Origin: Niveispirillum lacus | Lineage (GTDB): Bacteria > Pseudomonadota > Alphaproteobacteria > Azospirillales > Azospirillaceae | Assembly: GCF_002251795.1 (NCBI RefSeq) | Contig: NZ_NOXU01000030.1 | Span: 546,972-610,971, forward strand | Length of the DNA stretch: 64,000 nt | Reading direction: 5' to 3' | Shown here: piece after piece, positions 58,096 to 64,000 of the stretch | Numbering within the stretch: the stretch's first letter is position 1 | How the letters are laid out: every line of letters starts with the position of its first letter | Program-made: the position numbers and the translations under genes | Notes under the pieces: model-generated | Database searches by the model: none | Seen by the model: only the letters and a program-made list of their open reading frames with translations | What the model was told of the DNA's origin: nothing

Positions 58096-58689
58096 TCAGT
58101 CGAGGCCGCGCCGTACCACCCGTTCAATCTCCCGTTTGACCATGCGTTCCACCATGCTGGGCAGATTGTCATCCAGCCATTCACGGATCATCGGGCGCAC
58201 AATCTCATAAACGATCTGTTCCAACGTGACGTCGGAACGACCGATCGGGCCATCGCCGGTCAGGCTGGGCCCGCCACGACGGAAACCGGCCAGGCCCGAA
58301 GCAAAGGCACGGCTGGCCGCGTCAGCGGCATAATCGGAGATCAAACCGCCATCATCCACCGGCGGCGGACGCCGGGGCGGGGGCGGCGGGCTGTAATATT
58401 CCGGCTCCTCCTGAACCATCTGGGTCAGTTCCAGCGGTTCATCCTCTACCGGCCCGAAATCAGGTTCCGGTTCCGGTTCCATCATCATCGCCATCGGCGG
58501 CGGTGGTGGTGGTGGCGGCGGCGGAGGCGGGGGAGGTGGTGGCGGTGGGGGGGGAGGTGGCGGCGGTGGGGGAGGCGGCGGCGGTGCAGCCTCCTCGCCC
58601 GGCGTCTCGCCATCTTCGGAAATGATCCTGCGAATGGAAGCGAGGATTTCTTCCATCGATGGTTCTTGTGAGGACCCTTTGTCGGCCAT
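58096..58689 (-). CDS. popZ: PopZ-like polar organising protein (DUF2497) with a long polyproline tract
   Basis: A 197-aa protein. The N-terminal helix EPSMEEILASIRRIISED and the C-terminal helices RPMIREWLDDNLPSMVERMVKREIERV are the conserved parts of PopZ, which forms a matrix at the cell pole and holds the ParB/parS centromere. Between them lies an acidic/proline-rich linker that here includes 30 prolines in a row (58584-58495). The start is the ATG before ADKGSSQEP; a GTG eight codons upstream is possible. The order tolC-popZ-valS is usual in alphaproteobacteria. Confidence 0.88.
   Translation of the reverse strand: MADKGSSQEPSMEEILASIRRIISEDGETPGEEAAPPPPPPPPPPPPPPPPPPPPPPPPPPPPPPMAMMMEPEPEPDFGPVEDEPLELTQMVQEEPEYYSPPPPPRRPPPVDDGGLISDYAADAASRAFASGLAGFRRGGPSLTGDGPIGRSDVTLEQIVYEIVRPMIREWLDDNLPSMVERMVKREIERVVRRGLD
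58495..58584 (-). repeat. Run of 30 proline codons in popZ
   Basis: Thirty consecutive CCN codons (CCG, CCA, CCC and CCT all used) in phase with the popZ frame. Mixed third bases show it is not a perfect trinucleotide repeat, but it is G/C-homogeneous enough to change length by slippage. Confidence 0.95.
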
Positions 58690-58864
58690 TTCGCGCGTAA
58701 CCTGACCTTCCACGAATTCGACGGCAAGCCTAGGGCAGAACGCAGGAAAATTCTACGAACTTGTTAAAGCCATTGAAGAATTAGCCGCATAGAGGCCGCA
58801 AAAGCAAAGGGGAGACCAACCGGCCTCCCCCTGCTAGAGCCATTCCTAACAAATGCCACCCGAA

Positions 58865-60256
58865 TCAATCGGCGGACAGACCCCAGATCTTGCTGGATGC
58901 GCTGTTGTAATGCGCCTCCACATCATAGGGCTGCACAGCCAGACCCAGGCTGCTCACCGACAATTGACCGACGGCGGACATCACCTGGAAGCTGGCCACA
59001 ACCTCGTCGCGCTGGGCACGGACCAGTTCGACCTGGGCGTTCAGCAGTTCCTGTTCGGCGTCCAGCGTATCCAGCACGGTGCGGGAACCGACCGTTGCTT
59101 CCTGACGCACGCCTTCCAGAGCGATATTGGCAGCACGCACCTGCTCATTACGCGATTGGATGGAGGCACGGGCCGTGCTCAGTGCTTCCCAGGCCCGGAT
59201 GCCGGTCTCGCGCGCACCACGCACCGCTTCGTCCACCTGGATGCGGCGCTGCGAAGCCGTCTGCTTCGCTTCACGGACACGGGCCGTGGTACCGCCCGCC
59301 TCGTAAATCGGAATGGTGACGCGGGCCACGATGGAACCATTGTCCAGATCACCCAATGTGCCAGGACGGTCCCAGGTGCGGGTGTAAGACCCGACCACCG
59401 AAACGGTCGGCAGCAATTCACCGGCGATGACATCAACCGCCTTGTCCGCCGCCCGTTCCGAGAATTTGGCGGCCAGCACCTGCGGGTTGTTCTGTTCTGC
59501 CAGCGCGATGGTGGCGTCCAGCGAGGCGGGCAGACCGGTCAGAGCCGCCGGCTGTTTCACACCCTGCGGCAGCGACCCGATCAGGCGGGCAAAAGTGGCG
59601 CGGCTGGCATTCAGCGCCCCTTCAGCAGCAATACGGTTGGACATGGACAGGGCCAGCCGCGACTCGGACTGGCTGACATCGGTGCGGGTGATTTCACCCA
59701 CCCGGAACCGGTCATTCGCCGCTTCCAACTGCCGCTTCAGCACCTGTTCGTTATTGATGGTCAGCGCCAGCACCGCTTCGTCGCGGACAACGTCGCAATA
59801 AGCCTGGGCAGCGGCGAGGAGCACACTCTGTTCCGTGGCCTGAAGGGAGGCGCGCTGCGCCTGGACCAGCGCTTCCGCCCGGCTCAGCGAGGCCACGGTG
59901 CGGCCGCCGCGGAAGATCGGCTGAACAATATCGGCGCCGACCGACTTTTCCGTCCAGTAGGTGTCGTTGGGCCCATTCTTCTGCACATTGCGGCCCACGC
60001 TGCCATCAGCGCTGATCGTCGGCAGGAAACCGGATTTGGCCTGAGGCACCAATTCGTTGGTGGCGCGCAACTGGGCACGGGCGGCGTCCAGCGTGGGATT
60101 GGACTGGTAGGCCTGGGCCAGCGCGTCCGGCAGCGACTGCGCCTGGGCCGGCGACAAGCCCAGGCCAATGGCGAGGGCCATCGCCGGCAGAGCGGCACGC
60201 GCCATGCGGCGCAGGTTCGGGCTGGTCGGGGTCCGCGTCAGACGGTTGGCGTCCAT
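58865..60256 (-). CDS. tolC: TolC family outer-membrane efflux protein
   Basis: A 463-aa protein with a signal peptide (ALPAMALAIGLGLSPAQAQ) and the duplicated helical/strand pattern of TolC, e.g. SLPDALAQAYQSNPTLDAARAQLRATNE, and TARVREAKQTASQRRIQVDEAVRG. It forms the exit duct for type I secretion and RND pumps. The ATG at 60256 starts 2 bases after the stop of the rhodanese gene; AAGGTG upstream is the likely ribosome-binding site. Confidence 0.92.
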   Translation of the reverse strand: MDANRLTRTPTSPNLRRMARAALPAMALAIGLGLSPAQAQSLPDALAQAYQSNPTLDAARAQLRATNELVPQAKSGFLPTISADGSVGRNVQKNGPNDTYWTEKSVGADIVQPIFRGGRTVASLSRAEALVQAQRASLQATEQSVLLAAAQAYCDVVRDEAVLALTINNEQVLKRQLEAANDRFRVGEITRTDVSQSESRLALSMSNRIAAEGALNASRATFARLIGSLPQGVKQPAALTGLPASLDATIALAEQNNPQVLAAKFSERAADKAVDVIAGELLPTVSVVGSYTRTWDRPGTLGDLDNGSIVARVTIPIYEAGGTTARVREAKQTASQRRIQVDEAVRGARETGIRAWEALSTARASIQSRNEQVRAANIALEGVRQEATVGSRTVLDTLDAEQELLNAQVELVRAQRDEVVASFQVMSAVGQLSVSSLGLAVQPYDVEAHYNSASSKIWGLSAD

Positions 60257-60258
60257 GG

Positions 60259-60591
60259 TCAATACACCTTCATGGTCGGATCGATACGCCGGGCCCAAGC
60301 GTCGATTCCGCCCGCAAGATTGATGGCCCGGTCAAAACCCTGGCCGCGCAGCCATTGTGTGGCATACGCGCTTCTCATGCCGTGGTGACAAAGAACCGCG
60401 ATGTCGCGGTCCTCTGGCAATGCCGCCACGGCCATCGGCAGTTGCCCGAGCGGAATGTGGATGCTGTTGGCAATATTGCACAGTTCCACTTCCCAGGGTT
60501 CGCGCACATCCAGCACGACGATCCCGTCCTCTTCCCGAAGCCTGACTGCCAAATCCTCCACCGTCAGCTCATTGTCTGTGATGGGGCGCAC
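60259..60591 (-). CDS. Single-domain rhodanese
   Basis: A 110-aa rhodanese domain: VVLDVREPWEVELCNI at the front and the active-site loop VLCHHGMRS with the catalytic Cys. It transfers sulfane sulfur; the partner is unknown. It lies between pcm and tolC, an order common in alphaproteobacteria. Confidence 0.92.
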   Translation of the reverse strand: MRPITDNELTVEDLAVRLREEDGIVVLDVREPWEVELCNIANSIHIPLGQLPMAVAALPEDRDIAVLCHHGMRSAYATQWLRGQGFDRAINLAGGIDAWARRIDPTMKVY

Positions 60592-60612
60592 AGGAAGGCT
60601 CCGTTATACTGA

Positions 60613-61278
60613 TCAGAACTGGAAATCGGGCTTGGCTTCCAAGCCCGGCAACAGGGCAGCCGATGCGTCAAACAGGACGCGGCCGGACACAGCACCGCCG
60701 GTCTTCTGATAAAGACGCGCCACGCCCTGTCCGCTTTCCGGCAAAACCACGGTGACCAGACGCCCGCCTTCAGCCAATTGCTCCAGGAGGGCCGGCGGCA
60801 CGGCCGCCACGGCGCCCTGTACCACGATGACATTATAAGGCCCCTGCTTGGCCCAACCGGCGGACAAGGGGCCCTGCACCACAGCGGCGTTATCGACGCC
60901 AAGGGTCTGCATCGCATGATTGGCCTGTGCCGCCAAGCCGGCATCCGACTCCAGCGCCAGCACCGTGGCCGCGAGGCGCCCGATGATGGCCGCCGAGTAG
61001 CCAGTGCCAGTACCGACATCCAGCACAATGTCCGTCGGCTCCACCTTCGCTTCGTTCAGCAGGCGGGCCAGCACCATCGGTTCCAGCAGGAAGCGGTTCT
61101 TGGCAACGGGGATGCTTTTGTCGACATAAGCCACGCCGCGCAGCGTATCCGGCACAAACTGATCGCGCGGAACCGCCAGGAAGGCGTCAACCACACGCTG
61201 GTCGGTCACCTTGTTCGGCCGGATCTGGCCATCGACCATGTTCAGGCGGGCGGCGCTATATTCGGAGGGGGCCATCAT
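60613..61278 (-). CDS. pcm: Protein-L-isoaspartate O-methyltransferase
   Basis: A 221-aa AdoMet methyltransferase that starts repair of damaged aspartate residues. AdoMet-binding motif DIVLDVGTGTGYSAAIIGRLA, PREQFVP-like VPRDQFVPD and VDKSIPVAKNRFLLEPMVLARL upstream of it are typical. It leads the pcm-rhodanese-tolC group. The first or second Met may be the start. Confidence 0.93.
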   Translation of the reverse strand: MMAPSEYSAARLNMVDGQIRPNKVTDQRVVDAFLAVPRDQFVPDTLRGVAYVDKSIPVAKNRFLLEPMVLARLLNEAKVEPTDIVLDVGTGTGYSAAIIGRLAATVLALESDAGLAAQANHAMQTLGVDNAAVVQGPLSAGWAKQGPYNVIVVQGAVAAVPPALLEQLAEGGRLVTVVLPESGQGVARLYQKTGGAVSGRVLFDASAALLPGLEAKPDFQF

Positions 61279-61509
61279 GGACGGATCTGTCGCGCTGGTG
61301 AATAGGAAGGGTGAGGCGGCCCGGCAGGATCAACGGCAGGCCACGCTGCTATATATCCGCACCGGGCGGGGAACACAATGTTGCGGCTGCACCACGCAGA
61401 CCGGTTGCGGATTTCTTACGCCAGACACTTGACCGCGCCCATATCACCCGTCTATATACCGGCCCCACCCCGGATGGCGTTTCTTTCAGCACGCCCCCGG
61501 AACACCGAT

Positions 61510-61583
61510 GGCGCGGTGGCAGAATGGTGATGCAACGGACTGCAAATCCGTGAATCCGGGTTCGATTCCCGGCCGTGCCTCCA
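61510..61583 (+). tRNA. tRNA-Cys (anticodon GCA)
   Basis: A 74-nt cloverleaf: acceptor GGCGCGG/CCGTGCC, anticodon stem ACGGA/TCCGT with loop CTGCAAA (anticodon GCA), T-arm CCGGG-TTCGATT-CCCGG, and encoded CCA after discriminator T. Confidence 0.96.
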
Positions 61584-61589
61584 AGTTTC

Positions 61590-61624
61590 AAAAAGGCCTG
61601 CCCGCTGTGGCGGGCCTTTTTGTT
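61590..61624 (+). terminator. Terminator after tRNA-Cys
   Basis: Stem GCCCGC-TGTG-GCGGGC flanked by AAAAAGG and CTTTTTGTTTT; it starts 7 bases after the tRNA. Confidence 0.88.
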
Positions 61625-61718
61625 TTCGGATCGGGTCAGCCGCCATTGGCAGAGGTCCCGGTGTTATGGGACCGCCCGACGCGAAAAGTGCCGTGCAGCC
61701 GTTGAATGGCGGTTTCCT

Positions 61719-62330
61719 CTACGGCCCCAGTCCCGCTCGCAAGGCCATCCGCAACGCCTCTGGCGTATCGGCGGCCTCCATCAGGAGCGGCAGGCGCAGG
61801 AGGGCCAGCATGGAGAGGCTGTCGGTAATCTCCCCCGCCAGGACCATGGACAAAGCGTCACGCAGCCTCACCCGGCGCAGACGCAATTCTTCGGTATCGT
61901 CGGGTTCGGCATCCCCCTGGGTCAGGTCCCAGGCGACATACAGGGTGCCTTCCTCATCACTCACAGAATTGGAGAGGGCGACGCGGCCGATGATGGGGAT
62001 CAGGCGCGCCGCCGTCAGGCCGGTTTCTTCCCGCAATTCCCGCAAGGCGCCCGCAGCGGGGTCTTCACCCGCCGGCACGCCGCCTTCTGGTATCTCCCAA
62101 CTGTAGCGTTGCAACGGATACCGGTACTGACCGACCAGCCAGGTGAAACCTGCCGGGTCCACCGGCACCACGCCCACCGCATGATTGCGGAAATGCACCA
62201 GCCCATAAATACCAGGGTCGCCATTGGGCTTTAACACGGTGTGGTGCGTGACCTGTATCCAGGGATTCTCATAGATTGGGTCACGGCTGAGTGTGCGCCA
62301 GGGATTGCTGTCCTGGTCCTGGTCATGCAT
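61719..62330 (-). CDS. Nudix hydrolase
   Basis: A 203-aa protein with a full Nudix box (GGVPAGEDPAAGALRELREETG, then L), preceded by WLVGQYRYPLQRYSWEIPEGG as in ADP-ribose pyrophosphatases. It hydrolyses a nucleoside diphosphate linked to another group. The ATG at 62330 follows AGGGGG by 6 bases; a 22-codon upstream extension has no such site. Confidence 0.9.
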   Translation of the reverse strand: MHDQDQDSNPWRTLSRDPIYENPWIQVTHHTVLKPNGDPGIYGLVHFRNHAVGVVPVDPAGFTWLVGQYRYPLQRYSWEIPEGGVPAGEDPAAGALRELREETGLTAARLIPIIGRVALSNSVSDEEGTLYVAWDLTQGDAEPDDTEELRLRRVRLRDALSMVLAGEITDSLSMLALLRLPLLMEAADTPEALRMALRAGLGP

Positions 62331-62506
62331 GTGTGTCCCCCTGGTAAGACATGGGTCCAGGCTACTGGAATTGCTGGGATTTTCCAGTCCCATCAAGAAA
62401 ATGCGCCAAAATGCGAAACAGGGGTTTACAAACCTGTTTCGGGTTGGCTATAAGCCCGGCCACCGCACGATGCGGCGCCGATGACGCGCCTCGTCATGTG
62501 TACTGA

Positions 62507-62581
62507 TCCCAGGTAGCTCAGTGGTAGAGCAGGCGGCTGTTAACCGCCCGGTCGGGGGTTCGAATCCCTCCCTGGGAGCCA
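62507..62581 (+). tRNA. tRNA-Asn (anticodon GTT), copy 1
   Basis: A 75-nt cloverleaf: acceptor TCCCAGG/CCTGGGA, D-arm GCTCAGTGGTAGAGC, anticodon loop CTGTTAA (anticodon GTT), T-arm CGGGGG-TTCGAAT-CCCTC and encoded CCA. Confidence 0.97.
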
Positions 62582-62678
62582 ATCGGCAGGGCCGGATGTG
62601 CATAGCGTCCGGCCCTGTCCATTCAGGGTCACGGTTGGCGCGCGTAGAAAAGTCGATCCGGCGTTGAAAATGGCCTGA

Positions 62679-62753
62679 TCCCAGGTAGCTCAGTGGTAGA
62701 GCAGGCGGCTGTTAACCGCCCGGTCGGGGGTTCGAATCCCTCCCTGGGAGCCA
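62679..62753 (+). tRNA. tRNA-Asn (anticodon GTT), copy 2
   Basis: Identical in every base to the copy 172 bases upstream, including the flanking TGA before it and the CCA end. The spacer between the two copies shows no other repeat. A tandem duplication is the simplest origin. Confidence 0.97.
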
Positions 62754-62801
62754 TTTCAACCCTGGTCGCCGCAATGGCGGCCCTTACCGGAACAGATCGG
62801 C

Positions 62802-63179
62802 ATGGTCGATATCACCCCCATCATCCCCGCCGACCGTCAGGTCATCGACACCTATGCCCCCGGGCATTTCCGGGTGTCCAATGTGCTTTATGCCGGGGCG
62901 ATCATTGTTTTCCCCGGTCAGACCGTCGCTTGGGAAGTCGCCGATTTTGCCGGCCTCTCGCCCGATCATTTCGCGCCGGTTCTGTTGGCCGAACCCAAGC
63001 CGGAAGTGCTGCTGCTGGGGTCGGGCGCCCGCATGCAGCTTCTGCCATCGGCCCTGCGCCGGGCGCTTCGGGAGCAAGGGGTGGTGGTCGATATCATGGA
63101 CAGTCCCGCAGCCTGCCGGACATACAATGTGCTACTGGCCGAAGGCAGGCTTGTCGCCGCAGCGTTGCTGCCGGTGTGA
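62802..63179 (+). CDS. Mth938-domain protein (NDUFAF3/DUF498-like)
   Basis: A 125-aa protein: VIDTYAPGHFRVSNVLYAGAIIVFP at the front, LLLGSGARMQLLPSALRRALREQG in the middle and DIMDSPAACRTYNVLLAEGRLVAAALLPV at the end. Homologues are linked to complex I assembly in mitochondria and often sit beside secDF in alphaproteobacteria; here it follows a tRNA-Asn. Function in bacteria is not settled. Confidence 0.9.
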   Translation: MVDITPIIPADRQVIDTYAPGHFRVSNVLYAGAIIVFPGQTVAWEVADFAGLSPDHFAPVLLAEPKPEVLLLGSGARMQLLPSALRRALREQGVVVDIMDSPAACRTYNVLLAEGRLVAAALLPV

Positions 63180-63279
63180 TCATCGTTTTTCCACCCCGGT
63201 GAGGTGCGCACGGCGTCGCAACAGCCGGGGACTGTGGCCGTATGATCAGGTTTCTGCCAGCAGCAGGCGGCGGGCTGCG

Positions 63280-63744
63280 TCAGCGCGCGGCGATGGTGAC
63301 GGTGATAGTGTCAGCATAGTCGCCAGCTACATGCTGGTTGGAAATGGGAACCGTAACTTTCAGATCGGATTTTCTGCCGAACTGTGCGGTGGCGCGCTGA
63401 ACCACCATCTGGCTGGTCAGGCTGCCGGCATTGCTGTCGTAATCGACGGTGTAACTGATTTCGTTGCTGCCGCTTTTCAGTTTGCCGCCATTGGCAGACG
63501 ACAGGCTGATGGCATAACCGCTGGCAGCATTGCAGCTTTCAGTCACCGAACCCACGGTTTTGGAGCTTTCGCCCGCCGTGAGGTTCCAGGTGACGCCCAG
63601 ATCCTGAACGGCGATAGCGCATGACATGGGCATGCTGCCGCGCAACGACATGGTACCCGTTGTCCCCTGCGCCCAGACAGCCGGCATCAGGGCGGTGGTC
63701 GATAAGAGCAGGGCGGCAATGGCCCGAACCAGCAAACGGCGCAT
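63280..63744 (-). CDS. Secreted beta-sandwich protein (spore-coat-U/fimbrial-like)
   Basis: A 154-aa protein with a signal peptide (RAIAALLLSTTALMPAVWAQ). The mature part has two cysteines (MSCAIAV and TESCNAA) that probably form one disulfide and an alternating strand pattern ending YADTITVTIAAR, like SCPU/fimbrial subunits. A near-identical C-terminus occurs in the next gene upstream (63845 on), so this is one of at least two tandem paralogues, perhaps surface or pilus subunits. Confidence 0.72.
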   Translation of the reverse strand: MRRLLVRAIAALLLSTTALMPAVWAQGTTGTMSLRGSMPMSCAIAVQDLGVTWNLTAGESSKTVGSVTESCNAASGYAISLSSANGGKLKSGSNEISYTVDYDSNAGSLTSQMVVQRATAQFGRKSDLKVTVPISNQHVAGDYADTITVTIAAR

Positions 63745-63776
63745 TCTGCACCTCTCCGGCAGCGGTTAAGGCAAAA

Positions 63777-63798
63777 CCCCGCCCGGTTTCGGGCGGGG
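63777..63798 (-). terminator. Terminator between the two tandem secreted-protein genes
   Basis: A 9-bp perfect stem CCCCGCCCG-GTTT-CGGGCGGGG; on the minus strand it is followed by TTTTGCC, 46 bases after the stop of the upstream paralogue. Confidence 0.75.
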
Positions 63799-63844
63799 CC
63801 AAAACAGCGCCGCCAGCCCTTGGACGGGCCGGCGGGTGCAATGA

Positions 63845-64000
63845 TTACTTGGCGGCGATGGTGACGGTGACAGTATCGGCATAGTCGCCAGCGATATACT
63901 GATCGGAAGCGGCGACCGTGACCTTCAGGTCGGACTTCTTGTTGAACTGGGCATTGGCGCGGTCAACGACCATCTGGCTGGTCAGCGACCCGCCCTGGCC
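63845..64000 (-). CDS. Secreted beta-sandwich protein, paralogue (C-terminal part only)
   Basis: The last 51 codons before the window edge read SLTSQMVVDRANAQF, then KKSDLKVTVAASDQYIAGDYADT and VTVTIAAK, almost the same as the end of the neighbouring 154-aa protein. The N-terminal part lies beyond the right edge. Confidence 0.85.
   Translation of the reverse strand, partial: GQGGSLTSQMVVDRANAQFNKKSDLKVTVAASDQYIAGDYADTVTVTIAAK

Noticed and set aside
58853..60388. A 511-codon open frame on the plus strand
   Set aside because: It is antisense to tolC; no signal, membrane or domain features fit.
62507..62753. tRNA-Asn pair as attachment sites of an integrated element
   Set aside because: The 97 bases between the copies hold no gene, integrase or further repeat.

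Overview
The window is chromosomal DNA from a GC-rich alphaproteobacterium, most likely of the Azospirillaceae (Azospirillum/Niveispirillum/Nitrospirillum relatives). The inference rests on TrmFO instead of a second MnmG-type system, a PopZ homologue next to valS and a tolC-family gene, a DUF1491 protein, a CheZ-type phosphatase in a signalling operon, isoquinoline 1-oxidoreductase-like genes, and a family-10-like pectate lyase, a family described from Azospirillum irakense. No plasmid, phage or IS genes are seen. Most of the window is ordinary core genome with short accessory stretches between.

Layout. 1-2.9 kb: 5' end of a response regulator, tRNA-Ser, a pepsin-like protein, and a 2-oxoglutarate/Fe(II) oxygenase gene broken by an amber codon. 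2.9-8.8 kb: pyrB, an exported dienelactone-hydrolase-like enzyme, a VOC protein, and a molybdenum oxidoreductase pair (iorA-iorB like). 9-10.6 kb: yifB. 10.6-14.1 kb: an accessory stretch with tandem palindromic repeats, a ClpP-like peptidase, a HEPN protein, and a toxin-antitoxin locus whose toxin is destroyed by a palindrome-rich insertion. 14.1-20.7 kb: trmFO, a MATE exporter, gyrA, coaD, tRNA-Lys. 21.1-33.5 kb: a signalling region: a chemoreceptor fused to PilZ, a large hybrid kinase, then a tight operon of CheZ, STAS, anti-sigma-type ATPase, REC-PP2C phosphatase and PilZ. 33.6-39 kb: an MsbA-like ABC exporter, a branched-chain aminotransferase, MarR, and an OmpR/EnvZ-type pair. 39-41.5 kb: a thiamine-precursor ABC transporter under a TPP riboswitch. 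41.7-51 kb: deacetylase, DUF192, POT transporter, surE, DUF1491, a TonB receptor and a pectate lyase. 51.1-55.2 kb: gene remnants, then an AT-richer island. 55.3-64 kb: valS, popZ, tolC, rhodanese, pcm, Nudix, three tRNAs, and tandem secreted beta-sandwich proteins.

The most interesting locus is the island at 51.6-55.2 kb. Three genes with 4-nt stop/start overlaps encode a divergent thymidylate-synthase-fold protein, an ImmA/IrrE-type metallopeptidase and a nucleoside-2-deoxyribosyltransferase-fold protein. A convergent P-loop nucleotide-kinase-like gene overlaps the third gene at its 3' end. The combination suggests a nucleotide-altering system with a proteolytic switch, possibly a defence or conflict system. 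I do not recognise it as a named system. The second candidate is the CheZ/STAS/PP2C/PilZ operon, whose CheZ carries two CheY-binding-like tail peptides.

Limits: all calls come from reading the sequence and translations by eye. No database search, folding calculation or composition calculation was run. Where I moved a start codon, the reason is given in the entry.
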